Shown piece after piece: positions 34,752 through 44,281 of a stretch of 46,986 nucleotides of DNA (positions are counted from its first letter, which is position 1; every line of letters starts with the position of its first letter). Position numbers and translations under genes: made by a program. The stretch lies in NCBI GenBank assembly GCA_945876565.1, contig CAMCOS010000019.1, positions 1 through 46,986 of the forward strand, written 5' to 3'. Source of the DNA: Lautropia mirabilis. GTDB lineage: Bacteria > Pseudomonadota > Gammaproteobacteria > Burkholderiales > Burkholderiaceae_B. The notes under the pieces were generated by a model, which saw nothing but the letters and a program-made list of their open reading frames with translations, searched no databases and was not told the DNA's origin.

Positions 34752-35033
34752 TCACCCTAGATAGTTACGTGCTTCACGGCCTGTAGCTTTGCGGGCCGAA
34801 ATGATCCTAATAACAGTGCCATGTTTGCGATCACAGTGACACACCACCAGTAAGCGATGCAAATGGCTGATACCCAAAACCAAAAATCGGCGTTCGTGCA
34901 ATGAATGATCTGGATCTGGCATCAGCCGTGCAAAGTCATCTAGGAAAACCGAGCTTGCCTCCTCGAATGTCACTTGATGTTTGTGCCAGTTGCTATTAGC
35001 TTTGTCTGAATCCCACTCAAAAGTGATGGACAT
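34752..35033 (-). CDS. brnT: BrnT-type ribonuclease toxin
   Basis: A 93-aa RelE-fold toxin with the BrnT pattern: FEWDSDKANSNWHKHQVTFE, EASSVFLDD, ERRFLVLGIS, IISARKATGREARNY. BrnT cleaves RNA and stops growth. Toxin-first order is typical for brnTA. A TTGACT box at about 35070-35075 could be its -35 element. Confidence 0.93.
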   Translation of the reverse strand: MSITFEWDSDKANSNWHKHQVTFEEASSVFLDDFARLMPDPDHSLHERRFLVLGISHLHRLLVVCHCDRKHGTVIRIISARKATGREARNYLG

Positions 35034-35269
35034 ATATTTACACCGTCTTTACAAAAAATCAAGTCAATATTCTGACCAATTATTCGAGACGATGTGAGCC
35101 GCTAGGGCAAAATTACCCTGGCAAAGAGATGACGCAACATGTCAGTGAGGGCCGACAAGAAACCGGTTACTTACCTAGACAGACGCCAACCCCATGAATA
35201 CTTCCCCTATAAGGGCACCCGCCTAGCGGTCACAGTGTGGGCATAACAATTCGGAACTACCGATTCGTA

Positions 35270-36286
35270 TTACCGATACCCGTCTGGATTCATCTGCTGC
35301 CAGCGCCAGGCATCCGCGCACATGGAATCAATGCCAAGCTTGGCTTGCCAGCCAAGTAGTTGGTGAGCAAGCGTCGGATCCGCAAAACACACCGCCACGT
35401 CCCCTGGACGACGATCAACGATGTCGTAAGCCACTGGCTTGCCGCAAGCTTGACCAAACGCCTTGACCATCTCAAGCACACTGCAAGGACTGCCCGTGCC
35501 CAAGTTCACGGTCAATGGCATGGTGAGATCGCCACGTTGCAGAGCATTTAACGCCGCCAAATGCCCCGCTGCCAGGTCTTGCACATGGATGTAGTCACGC
35601 AAACCCGTGCCATCGGGCGTGGGGTAATCGTTACCAAACACAGAGAGCTTGGCACGCTTGCCCACGGCCACCTGCGCGATAAACGGCATGAGGTTATTGG
35701 GGATGCCATTGGGATCCTCACCGATCAGGCCAGAGGGATGTGCACCCACCGGATTGAAGTAGCGCAACAGTGCCACCCGCCAGTTGGGGTCAGCAGCACA
35801 CAAGTCACGCAAAATATCTTCCACCATGCGCTTGGTGCGTCCATACACACTCATGGGCGCCAGTGGCGCGTCTTCTCGGTATTGGCCGGTGCCCTGCTCA
35901 CCATAGACGGTTGCCGACGAAGAAAACACCACCGAGTAAACACCAGCCCGCTGCATTTCTTCAAATAGGCAAAGGCTACCCGTGATGTTGTTGTCGTAGT
36001 AGCGCAGGGGCTCGCTTTGCGACTCTCCGACGGCTTTTAAAGCAGCAAAATGAATCACCGATGAAATCGGATATTTCGCAAATACCTCGCGCAAAGCCTC
36101 TCGGTCACGCACATCGGCCTGCACAAAACCCACTTCTCGCCCAGTGATCTCGCGAACACGATCGAGGCTTTTGACATGACTGTTCGACACATTGTCCAAC
36201 ACGACAACATCCATGCCCGCCTCAAGCAACTGCACCGTAGTGTGCGAGCCGATATAACCTGCCCCACCTGTAACTAGAACCGTCAT
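35270..36286 (-). CDS. galE: UDP-glucose 4-epimerase
   Basis: A 338-aa SDR-family epimerase, full length. NAD-binding TGGAGYIGSH at the N-terminus; catalytic SSSATVYG and Y148-x3-K152 in SVYGRTKRMVE; substrate-binding RYFNPVGAHPSGLIGEDPNG; DYIHVQDLAAGH. It supplies UDP-galactose for surface polysaccharides, in line with the wzz and transferase genes in the window. Confidence 0.96.
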   Translation of the reverse strand: MTVLVTGGAGYIGSHTTVQLLEAGMDVVVLDNVSNSHVKSLDRVREITGREVGFVQADVRDREALREVFAKYPISSVIHFAALKAVGESQSEPLRYYDNNITGSLCLFEEMQRAGVYSVVFSSSATVYGEQGTGQYREDAPLAPMSVYGRTKRMVEDILRDLCAADPNWRVALLRYFNPVGAHPSGLIGEDPNGIPNNLMPFIAQVAVGKRAKLSVFGNDYPTPDGTGLRDYIHVQDLAAGHLAALNALQRGDLTMPLTVNLGTGSPCSVLEMVKAFGQACGKPVAYDIVDRRPGDVAVCFADPTLAHQLLGWQAKLGIDSMCADAWRWQQMNPDGYR

Positions 36287-36435
36287 GACTGAAGCCTAAG
36301 TAAATACACTAAACCAAACTCAAAGAACCGGCATATTAACCAATAGAAAAGAACTGACTAGAACTGGACTGCAGAGCCAACCCAAAACCGATCCAAAAGG
36401 GTCGATCGATACACCACCAAACTTAAGCTTCGGTC

Positions 36436-36648
36436 TCAAGCCTCGGCCTCAAGCAACGTTGCCTCAAACCCAATCTCATCGAGTGCCGCAATCACCTTGT
36501 CGGGCATGGTTTCAACTAGGTTGGCGACTTCGACCACATGATCATGCAGGTCACAGACCACGTGAGCATCCGATGACAGTTCTTTAATGGCCTTGGTGAT
36601 AGTAGACACACAATGGTTGCAAGTCATGTCAGGCACATGCAGCTTCAT
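36436..36648 (-). CDS. CopZ-like heavy-metal-associated protein
   Basis: A 70-aa HMA-domain metallochaperone with the metal site MTCNHC near the N-terminus. The MKLHV start at 36648 has GGGAG about 6 bp upstream; the longer frame to 36915 is an artefact of tandem repeats. It probably passes Cu(I) to the CopA ATPase encoded 2 kb away. The C-terminus is acidic (LLEAEA). Confidence 0.9.
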   Translation of the reverse strand: MKLHVPDMTCNHCVSTITKAIKELSSDAHVVCDLHDHVVEVANLVETMPDKVIAALDEIGFEATLLEAEA

Positions 36649-36720
36649 TTCATTCTCCCGGTCATGCAGATACAAACAAGCCCCAAGCATAGCGCTTTGC
36701 TGTCCCAAAGCACAGTTCAA

Positions 36721-36839
36721 GGGATCACAAGGGATCACAAAATTGCTAACATCCGCTAAGAATAGGCCAAAAAAACAGGCCAAAAAAACAGGCCAAAAAA
36801 ATAGGCCAAAAAAATAGACCAAAAAAATAGACCAAAAAG
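36721..36839. repeat. tandem repeats upstream of the CopZ-like gene
   Basis: GGGATCACAA is doubled at 36721-36740. A 13-bp unit AGGCCAAAAAAAC occurs about 5.8 times at 36764-36839, drifting to AGACCAAAAAAAT. C-rich low-complexity DNA follows to 36915. The divergent promoters must lie here. Confidence 0.85.
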
Positions 36840-36917
36840 CAACCAGCCCACTGTCCCAAACTACCCCAAACCACCCCAATCTACCCAACCCCACCCCACT
36901 CTGCCCCACATTCATTC

Positions 36918-38255
36918 ATGACCCACCCCGCTCGCCTAGACACATCACTTCAAACCGATATCCTGATCGTTGGCGCGGGACCAGCAGGCTGTGCGGCAGC
37001 CATCACCTTGGCGCAAGCTGGCCGCCAAGTGCTCCTTATTGATCAACATGACTTCCCCCGCGACAAAACCTGTGGCGATGGCTTAATTCCTGACTCCATG
37101 CAGGCGCTCGAGCGACTCGGTGTGCTCACGACCGTCAGGCAAGCTGCCACGGCCGTCAAAGGCCTGGCGTGCCATGGCCCCAAGGGGGGCACGCTCTACA
37201 TCCCCAGTGATTTGGCGGTGTTACCTCGAAAGACGCTTGATCAATGCCTCTTTGAACGGGCCAAAGCAGTCGGCGCAACCGTCATGACCGGCGTGCGCTA
37301 CCTCGAGCCCATTAAGGACAGCCAGGGTCGTGTAACTGGAGCACGTATCAAGGGTTCCCGTGTAGTGGGTGCCAGTCTAATGGGCGCAAACATCAATGAT
37401 GCACCAACCGATATAGACGGATGCCAAACTGAAGTACAGGCCAAGTGGACGATTTTGGCGACTGGGGCAACGGTCGGTACGCTGCAAGCCACGGGTCAGT
37501 GCACCCGCGCCTTGCCGTCTGCCATGGCATTGCGTGCCTATGTGCATCATCCCGAGTTTGTGGATGACGAGGGCAAGCCCATCGAGCATCTACACATCAG
37601 CTGGCACAAGTCCTATGCACCAGGCTATGGCTGGATCTTCCCCTGCCCCAATGGTATCTACAACATCGGGGTCGGGCTCTTTAGCATGCATGAAATTAGC
37701 TGGCGAGCCAAACTGGCCAAGTTGCCGGGCTTCAAGCGACTGCCATCGCTCAAACCCCAAAAACTGAACTTGGCCGAACTCTTTAAACAGTTCACCGACA
37801 GCAACCCCATGGCCAAGCGCCTGATGCAGACGGGCACCCTCATGGGTGAGATCAAAGGGGCACCCTTACGCTGCTCACTAGAAGGCGCAAAACCTGCTGC
37901 ACCTGGGTTACTCGTGACCGGTGAGGCCATGGGTAGCACCTATGCCTTAACAGGGGAAGGCATAGGCAAGGCCATGGAGACCGGCATGTTAAGCGCCCAA
38001 GCTCTGCTTGAGCATACGAATGACACCGACATCTGCCGAGCCTACGAGCACCTGCTCAAAGAGCTGAAACCCAAATTCAGTGTCTACCAGCAAGCCAATA
38101 AAATCAATCGTGCGCCCTGGCTCATTGACTTGGCCATTGCGCGTGGCAATAAAAGCCCAAGGCTGGTCAAACGCATGAGCCTGGTGCTAGAAGAAAAAGC
38201 CAACCCCGCTAAACTCTTTACGCTCAGGGGTGCCTGGAAGTTTCTGACAGACTAG
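36918..38255 (+). CDS. geranylgeranyl-reductase-family FAD-dependent oxidoreductase
   Basis: A 445-aa flavoprotein: FAD motif ILIVGAGPAGCAAAITL, PRDKTCGDGL, and the GEGIGKAMETGMLSA end region (LTGEGIGKAM). GGR-family proteins reduce isoprenoid double bonds or act as general monooxygenase-like flavoproteins. In betaproteobacteria the substrate is usually unknown. A loop at about 140-170 (...RIKGSRVVGASLMGANINDA...) looks inserted. No isoprenoid genes are adjacent. Confidence 0.85.
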   Translation: MTHPARLDTSLQTDILIVGAGPAGCAAAITLAQAGRQVLLIDQHDFPRDKTCGDGLIPDSMQALERLGVLTTVRQAATAVKGLACHGPKGGTLYIPSDLAVLPRKTLDQCLFERAKAVGATVMTGVRYLEPIKDSQGRVTGARIKGSRVVGASLMGANINDAPTDIDGCQTEVQAKWTILATGATVGTLQATGQCTRALPSAMALRAYVHHPEFVDDEGKPIEHLHISWHKSYAPGYGWIFPCPNGIYNIGVGLFSMHEISWRAKLAKLPGFKRLPSLKPQKLNLAELFKQFTDSNPMAKRLMQTGTLMGEIKGAPLRCSLEGAKPAAPGLLVTGEAMGSTYALTGEGIGKAMETGMLSAQALLEHTNDTDICRAYEHLLKELKPKFSVYQQANKINRAPWLIDLAIARGNKSPRLVKRMSLVLEEKANPAKLFTLRGAWKFLTD

Positions 38256-38507
38256 TGCGTTTGGTAGCGCACACAAAATTTATGACAGGCTCTTAATGCG
38301 CGCAATAACGCACGCAATAACGCGCGACAATGCACCAAGTAATGCTCCGAGTAATGCACCGACCCCCACACACTCCCGCCCTGCGCTGACTCACTGCAGT
38401 GTCGCACTACACCACTGCCCCCCACACCAAGTAGGCAGGCCGCTATGCAATGGTTACCTGCCAAGGATTATCGGTAAAACCAGCGTTCATCGTCCTACAA
38501 TCAAGGC

Positions 38508-41141
38508 ATGAGCAAACTTGATCTTTCCAAACTTAACCTTTCAATAGACGGCATGACCTGCGCGGCTTGCGTGCGCCGAGTGGAAACTGTTTTAAAAAAA
38601 GTCCCAGGTGTCACTGCCGCCAACGTGAACTTGGCGGCCCGGCGCGCGGCGCTTGAAATCGATGAAACATTACTGAACCCCGATGAGCGCGCTGGCCTGA
38701 ACGCCAAGCTGCTCGCGGCGGTAGAAAAAGCCGGGTTTGTGGGGCAAGTGCAAGCGCCTGATGCTGCGATTGAATCTCAGCTAGAGAAATCCAATCAGGA
38801 AGTGCAGGCATTCAAATACCAGTTCTGGATTGCTGCGCTACTGACCCTACCCGTCTTTGTGATGGAAATGGGTGGTCACCTGATTGCCCCGTTTCATCAT
38901 TGGGTCAATAGCGTCATGAGCCTTGGGGTGCAGCACACGATCCAAGCTGTGCTCACCACCTTGGTGTTGGCTTGGCCAGGCAGGCATTTCTTTACCCATG
39001 GCTTTAAAGCCTTGTTCCAAGGCCGGCCCGAAATGAATTCCCTGGTGGCCGTGGGCGCCGGCAGTGCCTGGCTCTATTCGATGGTGGTGATGATTGCCCC
39101 TGGTCTCATCCCGGAATCCGCGCAGCACGTTTATTTTGAGGCCGCTGCCGTCATTGTGACGCTGATACTGCTGGGGCGACTATTTGAAGCCCGCGCGCGC
39201 GGTAAAACCGGTGCAGCAATCGAGCATCTCATTGGCTTACAACCCAGGCAAGCTAGGCGCATCGATCCAGTGACACAAACCGAGACGGATGTCGCCATCG
39301 ACTTGGTCAAACCCGGTGATCTGCTGCGTGTGCGTCCCGGAGAAAAAATCCCTGTTGATGGCGAGATTCTGGAAGGACACCCCTTTATCGATCAGGCGAT
39401 GATCACCGGTGAACCCATACCGGTTGAGCTCAAACCTGGCGACTCGGTTTCAGCTGGCACCATCAACACAACGGTGGGTTTCACCTTAAAAGCCACCCAT
39501 ACTGGCTCAGATACGGTGCTGGCACGCATCATTCGCATGGTGCAGTCCGCCCAGAATGCCAAGCTGCCGATTCAAGCGACCGTCGACAAAGTCACCTCTG
39601 TCTTTGTGCCAGTCATCATGGCCATCGCACTGGTCACTTTCATTGTCTGGTATACCTTCACGCATGACATCAGCACCTCGTTAGTTAACGCCGTGGCGGT
39701 GCTCATCATCGCCTGCCCTTGCGCCATGGGCTTAGCGACCCCCACGTCCATTATGGTGGGCACGGGGCGCGCAGCCCAACTCGGTGTGCTGTTTCGCCAG
39801 GGCGATGCCTTGCAGCAGCTGAAATCCACGACAGTCGTGGCATTTGACAAGACCGGCACGCTGACGCAAGGACACCCGAGCCTGACGCAGCTTGAGCTCA
39901 CGCAAACAGCAAAGCCTAACAGCCAATCAAACAACCAATCAAACAATCACTCGAACAACCACTCGAACAACCACTGGAATGCCGACCAGATCCTGCAAAT
40001 CGTCGCAGCGATCCAGCGCCAGTCCGAGCACCCCATCGCCCGCGCCATCGTGAAGGCGGCGGATGAGCGGCTAGCTGCTGGTAAGGAAGACCGAGCAAAT
40101 AAAGCAGACCAAGAAAATCACGAACGTCACGAAAGTAACGAAAGCGACGAAAATCACCGCAGCACCATACCAACCGTCAGTGTGGTGAGTTTTGAGGCGG
40201 TGAAGGGCTTGGGGATCCAATCGACTGTCAGTGTCACGACAGTCAAGGACGCGGAGACCAGCGACGCGGAGACTAGCAACGCGGAGACTAGCAACGCGGA
40301 CAGTAGCAACGACAACCACACGACCGAACACACAGCTGAACCCTCGGTTGAACCCGCGCTTGAACACACCATAACCGTCGGTTCGGCTGCCTTGATGCAG
40401 CAATTGGGCATGTCAACCGAGGCGTTTGAAGCCACGATCAATGCCTGGGCTGAACTCGGACAAACACCGATTCATGTGGCGATTGACGGGCAGCTGGTGG
40501 CGCTCATGGCGGTATCTGATCCATTAAAGCCTGAAGCCAAGCAAACCATTGATCAGTTGAAATCTCGAGGGATTCAGTGCGTCATGATTACAGGCGACCA
40601 CGAACGAACCGCTCATGCTGTTGCCAGACAACTGGGGATTGATGAAGTTCGTGCCCAAGTTAGACCCGAAGACAAAGCAGCGGTGGTCAAATCCCTTCAA
40701 AACCCAAAAGATAAGCAGCTCGAAAGTAAAAAGCTAAAAGAGAAATCACCTAACCCCATCGTCACCTTTGTGGGTGATGGCATCAATGACGCACCGGCGT
40801 TGGCCACGGCGGACGTGGGCATGGCGGTCGGCACGGGCACCGATGTGGCCATTGAGTCTGCATCGGTGGTACTGATGTCTGGTGAGTTAAGCAAGGTGGT
40901 TACGGCCATTGACCTTTCACGGGCGACCTTGGCCAATATCCATCAGAATCTGTTTTGGGCGTTTGCGTACAACGTCGCGTTGGTGCCCGTGGCCGCGGGC
41001 GTGCTTTACCCGATTAACGGTGTGCTGCTCTCACCCATGCTCGCCGCAGGCGCCATGGCGTTTTCTAGTGTGTTTGTGGTGAGCAATGCGTTAAGGCTCA
41101 GGTTCATCAAGCCAGACAGATCAGGTTTGCAGACTGTGTAA
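38508..41141 (+). CDS. copA: copper-exporting P1B-type ATPase
   Basis: An 877-aa Cu(I)-exporting ATPase. One N-terminal HMA domain (GMTCAAC, C18/C21), eight membrane helices, the CPC metal site (C403-P-C405), phosphorylation site D447 in DKTGTLTQ, SEHPIARAI, and GDGINDAPALATADVGMA. Longer than usual because three low-complexity inserts sit in the nucleotide-binding domain: Ser-Asn-Asn-Gln/His repeats (about 471-490), an Asn/Asp/Glu/His stretch (about 525-553) and Glu-Thr-Ser-Asn-Ala repeats (about 580-620). Catalytic motifs are intact, so it should be functional. Confidence 0.93.
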   Translation: MSKLDLSKLNLSIDGMTCAACVRRVETVLKKVPGVTAANVNLAARRAALEIDETLLNPDERAGLNAKLLAAVEKAGFVGQVQAPDAAIESQLEKSNQEVQAFKYQFWIAALLTLPVFVMEMGGHLIAPFHHWVNSVMSLGVQHTIQAVLTTLVLAWPGRHFFTHGFKALFQGRPEMNSLVAVGAGSAWLYSMVVMIAPGLIPESAQHVYFEAAAVIVTLILLGRLFEARARGKTGAAIEHLIGLQPRQARRIDPVTQTETDVAIDLVKPGDLLRVRPGEKIPVDGEILEGHPFIDQAMITGEPIPVELKPGDSVSAGTINTTVGFTLKATHTGSDTVLARIIRMVQSAQNAKLPIQATVDKVTSVFVPVIMAIALVTFIVWYTFTHDISTSLVNAVAVLIIACPCAMGLATPTSIMVGTGRAAQLGVLFRQGDALQQLKSTTVVAFDKTGTLTQGHPSLTQLELTQTAKPNSQSNNQSNNHSNNHSNNHWNADQILQIVAAIQRQSEHPIARAIVKAADERLAAGKEDRANKADQENHERHESNESDENHRSTIPTVSVVSFEAVKGLGIQSTVSVTTVKDAETSDAETSNAETSNADSSNDNHTTEHTAEPSVEPALEHTITVGSAALMQQLGMSTEAFEATINAWAELGQTPIHVAIDGQLVALMAVSDPLKPEAKQTIDQLKSRGIQCVMITGDHERTAHAVARQLGIDEVRAQVRPEDKAAVVKSLQNPKDKQLESKKLKEKSPNPIVTFVGDGINDAPALATADVGMAVGTGTDVAIESASVVLMSGELSKVVTAIDLSRATLANIHQNLFWAFAYNVALVPVAAGVLYPINGVLLSPMLAAGAMAFSSVFVVSNALRLRFIKPDRSGLQTV
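39921..39977 (+). repeat. 12-bp in-frame repeat in copA
   Basis: About 4.7 units of AACCAATCAAAC / AACCACTCGAAC encode Ser-Asn-Asn-Gln/His repeats in the ATP-binding domain, directly after the DKTGTLTQ segment. Confidence 0.85.
40248..40307 (+). repeat. 15-bp in-frame repeat in copA
   Basis: Four units of (G/A)ACGCGGAGACTAGC encode Asp/Asn-Ala-Glu-Thr-Ser repeats in the nucleotide-binding domain. Length change would keep the frame. Confidence 0.85.
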
Positions 41142-41162
41142 CTGTGTAACTTTGTTCCCCTA

Positions 41163-41738
41163 TTACTCAGCTTTCCAGTGCCTGGCAATTGACCAAGGGT
41201 CTGGACGCTCGGCCGCTAACACCGGGTTCTTAGGAGTACCGACTGCCAGAAACCCCACAAACTGCTGCTCCAAGGTATCAACACCCAAGTATTCCGGCAT
41301 TTCCTCGGTAAAGGTGGCGAGCCCCGTACTCCAGTAGCTCGCAAAACCCATGGCATGCATGGCATTCTGAAAATTCATCACGCCTGCACCCATGGCGAGT
41401 GTCTGCTCGATTTCAGGCACTTTCGGGTGGTCGTGATGGATTTGATAAGCAAGCCCCACCAGCAATGGCACATCTATCAACCAAGCACGCGTAGAAGCCT
41501 GTTTGTCTTCTGACATGGGTCGACCAAGTTCCGCCAGGATGCTGATGGCTTTTTCACCGAGGGCGACAACATCCGGTTGCTTGATCAACACAAAGCGCCA
41601 GACACAAAGCTTGGCATGGTCGGGTGCACGCACCACGGCAGCCAATGCGGATTCGATTTGGGCCTCGCTTGGGCCAGGGCCGCCGACCATCTTGACGGAC
41701 CTTCGGGATAACAGCGTATCGAGTGTGGGGTTAGACAT
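41163..41738 (-). CDS. nitroreductase-family FMN protein (YdjA-like)
   Basis: A 191-aa nitroreductase. It has the family start LSRRSVKMVGGPGPSEAQIE, RAPDHAKLCVWRFVLI, GAGVMNFQNAMHAMGFASYW and FLAVGTPKNP. The proteins bind FMN as dimers and reduce nitro or related compounds with NAD(P)H. It matches the single-domain YdjA type in length. It is convergent with copA (22 bp gap). Confidence 0.88.
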   Translation of the reverse strand: MSNPTLDTLLSRRSVKMVGGPGPSEAQIESALAAVVRAPDHAKLCVWRFVLIKQPDVVALGEKAISILAELGRPMSEDKQASTRAWLIDVPLLVGLAYQIHHDHPKVPEIEQTLAMGAGVMNFQNAMHAMGFASYWSTGLATFTEEMPEYLGVDTLEQQFVGFLAVGTPKNPVLAAERPDPWSIARHWKAE

Positions 41739-41860
41739 GCTTGAACCAAAGAGTAAAAACGAAAAATGAAAACTGAGTCAGGGCGCAGTCAAACGATGCA
41801 ACTAAACGATAACGTAACCAGTGAGACAGGCATTAAAACAGTCACTAAAAAACAGGCGTT

Positions 41861-41896
41861 AAAAAACCCACGGTGCAGTCACCTGCAGCGTGGGTT
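41861..41896 (-). terminator. intrinsic terminator of the cold-shock gene
   Basis: On the minus strand AACCCACG (41896-41889) pairs with CGTGGGTT (41872-41865), followed by a T-run (41864-41861). It lies 22 bp after the csp stop. Confidence 0.85.
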
Positions 41897-41917
41897 CTCA
41901 CAAACTAGCCTAGCGAT

Positions 41918-42124
41918 TTATTCGATCGGCTGAATGTTGGTCGCGCTTGGGCCTTTAGCGCCCTGGCCGATCTCAAAAGAAACCTTTTGATTTTCTTGCA
42001 GAGTCTTGTAGCCGTCGGAACGGATTTCCGAGTAGTGAGCAAACAGATCCTTGCCACCACCATCGGGCATGATGAAACCGTAGCCTTTCTCTGAGTTGAA
42101 CCACTTAACGACACCAGTTGCCAT
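41918..42124 (-). CDS. CspA-family cold-shock protein
   Basis: A 68-aa single cold-shock domain with RNP motifs KGYGFI and DLFAHY. It binds single-stranded nucleic acids and melts RNA structure. The upstream DNA (42125-42250) would give a long leader, as in cold-regulated csp genes, and GGAAG precedes the ATG. Confidence 0.96.
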   Translation of the reverse strand: MATGVVKWFNSEKGYGFIMPDGGGKDLFAHYSEIRSDGYKTLQENQKVSFEIGQGAKGPSATNIQPIE

Positions 42125-42391
42125 GATAGTACTTCCTTGAAATAAAGATAAAAAGTGCTAGACGATCAAGGAAGGGACTGAGTACCACTGGTAACGCCAT
42201 GGGCGACAGTTAAAACTGCAACCGCGTCGCTTGAAAATCTTGCAAATTCAGTGTACCCCGGAACGGGAACAAGTCAAACGAATATTCACGCTATCTTTGC
42301 CAAATTGTGGTTTTTATTGAAAAAACACCCATTTATCCGACGTTTCAGCAAAGAGCGCAGCCTTGAAAGCCAAGTCCGTGGCAATAACGCC
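42125..42391. promoter_or_regulatory. leader and promoter region of the csp gene
   Basis: This contains the likely long 5' leader of the leftward cold-shock gene; GGAAGT lies 6-11 bp from its start. A specific cold-box was not identified and no gene is present. Confidence 0.4.
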
Positions 42392-42434
42392 AAAAAACAA
42401 GCCCCTGTAATTGACCGAGGTCAATTACAGGGGC
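42392..42434 (-). terminator. strong terminator of wzz-2
   Basis: GCCCCTGTAATTGACC (42401-42416) and its exact complement (42419-42434) form a 16-bp stem with a 2-nt spacer. On the minus strand it is followed by TTGTTTTTT, so it ends leftward transcription from wzz-2. Confidence 0.85.
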
Positions 42435-42578
42435 GGATAAAAGCTTGTGTATTGAAAATGACTCAAAGCTGCTGTCTGATCAAGCCCTCTGGTCGAATTC
42501 AATGATGAGGCTCAATGATGAGGTTCACTGATGAAGTTCACTGATGCGGCTCTCACCAGGTTTACTCGTCGCAACCAC

Positions 42579-43586
42579 TTAAGCACCTACCCTGTCAGCA
42601 TCACGTTGCTGTATGTGGCGCAAGGCTCTACGCCCAATCAAGATCATGAGGCCCAAGACGCCACCAACCAGTAGTGCCAAGACTGAAATCAACCCACGCT
42701 TAGGTGAGACTTTGGTGTCCGGAGAATAAATTGGCGTAGCGAACTGAGCTTCGCGCGTAGCCGGTTCGTCTAGGCTCTCACGCAGCTGGGCAACACGCTC
42801 CTCAAAACCAAACACAGCATCATCAGCTGAGGTGATCCGGGCTTGGACTTTCATTTCTAGATCGTCAATCTGAATTTGTAGATCTTTGGCTTCGTTTTGT
42901 TTGGATTGCAGCGTTGCCAGCAATAAAGATGACGCAGAAAACTGATCGTTACGGAAGTCGAAGTTGACGATGCGGTTCTCGAATTCGGAGATAAAGCGGT
43001 GGGCAGCGTCAAGCTTTTGTTTTGCCACACCCAAGCGCTGAACGTCTAGTGCAATCTGCTGGTCGCGCAGTTCAGTCGCACGCTCTAGCTGTTGCAAAGC
43101 TAGTCGAATTTGCTCTTGGACGCGCAGCTTAGACGCTCTCGCGAGCGTTGATTGGTTAAGCCTGACGTCGTCGAGTACCGCCTGCAGACAATGACTGGCT
43201 TGTGCAGGAGTACTCGCCTCAAATGAAACAGACACAAATGAGGATTGACGACCTACGGTGGGGTTCAGGTCTTTCGCCAACTGATCACCCGGGTTGATTT
43301 TGTCGGCAAGTCCGCATGCCTGTAACGTCTGTGTGCTGTAGTAAGTTGGTGACCGCATTTTCTCTGCCAGCCCTTGCAAATCATCAACGGCATTAGCAGC
43401 CACCTTCGTTGATTCAATCGAGCCTGATGCCTTGAACTTCTCAGGCAATACAAAACTCACCCCCACACCGACTGTCAAACCCAGTACAGACATGGCAACG
43501 ATGGTTTTAAAACCATCGCGTATAAAGTCATAGATGTCCATCAGACTGATCTCGTCGTCTTCTACCCTGTCTTGGTATGCATCCAT
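42579..43586 (-). CDS. Wzz-type chain-length determinant, second copy
   Basis: A 335-aa polysaccharide co-polymerase with helices at about 25-48 (KTIVAMSVLGLTVGVGVSFV) and 293-318 (RGLISVLALLVGGVLGLMIL), separated by a long coiled-coil periplasmic part. N-terminus EDDEISLMDIYDFIRDGFKT is typical. It is distant from wzz-1 at the sequence level, so the two may serve different polymers. Confidence 0.87.
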   Translation of the reverse strand: MDAYQDRVEDDEISLMDIYDFIRDGFKTIVAMSVLGLTVGVGVSFVLPEKFKASGSIESTKVAANAVDDLQGLAEKMRSPTYYSTQTLQACGLADKINPGDQLAKDLNPTVGRQSSFVSVSFEASTPAQASHCLQAVLDDVRLNQSTLARASKLRVQEQIRLALQQLERATELRDQQIALDVQRLGVAKQKLDAAHRFISEFENRIVNFDFRNDQFSASSLLLATLQSKQNEAKDLQIQIDDLEMKVQARITSADDAVFGFEERVAQLRESLDEPATREAQFATPIYSPDTKVSPKRGLISVLALLVGGVLGLMILIGRRALRHIQQRDADRVGA

Positions 43587-44281
43587 CTATATGGGCTCCG
43601 GCATATTTACGTATCCTTAGGGGTTAGCATTGCGGGTTGGTGATACTTGGTGGTGATACTTGGCACTGACGGTTCGGATGACTGGGCAGGCAGCTACTTT
43701 ATGGCTTTTGCGGTTTTTGCTACAGAACTCGGGCCTCGGTTGTTCACTTGCCTGCTTTTCCTTGGCCTGTTTTTGCTTAGGTTTTTTTTGACTTGAACTT
43801 CCTTCGCTTGACCTTCCCTCACTTGATTTCGATCAGATTTCTTTACTTACCCGATTCCTGCCCACCTACTCTTGGCGTCAATGCTTCGATGTTCAGTGGC
43901 TCAGCGCTGCAGACAACCCGGTTGCAAGTGTGGACGGCCGCGTTCAGACGGGGTGGCATGCGATAGAGACGCACCAGGCAGATACCGCAAATTACTCACC
44001 CTACGCACATCATCGCTTTAACCCGTGGCTAAACATCTTGAAAACAATTAACTCCGATGACGTAGCGCCACTAAGCAGTCACTAAACACTTCTTATTTTA
44101 GCTCATGTTGACACCTTTAGTTGGCGAACTGTTTTGTACACGAGCAGGGGCATTGGCGACAAAATTGCGCTGCTCCAGTTGGCTAGGCTACGATGCAACT
44201 AATAATCGATTCGCGAGGCGTCGGTGACAGAACTTTCCTTAGGAATGTGGTTAAAATTCGCGATTACTGTGGAATAGTCGC
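43587..44281. other. 695-bp gap between wzz-2 and the WecA-like gene
   Basis: Contains T/C-rich low-complexity DNA (43730-43850), with repeated TTGACTTGAACTTCC-like pieces, and a short direct repeat TTGGTGGTGATACTTGG near 43640. No gene was recognised on either strand and no JUMPstart/ops sequence was found. The promoter of the rightward transferase must lie near 44200-44270. Confidence 0.4.

Noticed and set aside
36649-36915. N-terminal extension of the CopZ-like frame with a very hydrophobic Phe-rich segment
   Set aside because: It is the translation of the 13-bp tandem repeat and C-rich DNA; the proper start with ribosome-binding site is at 36648.
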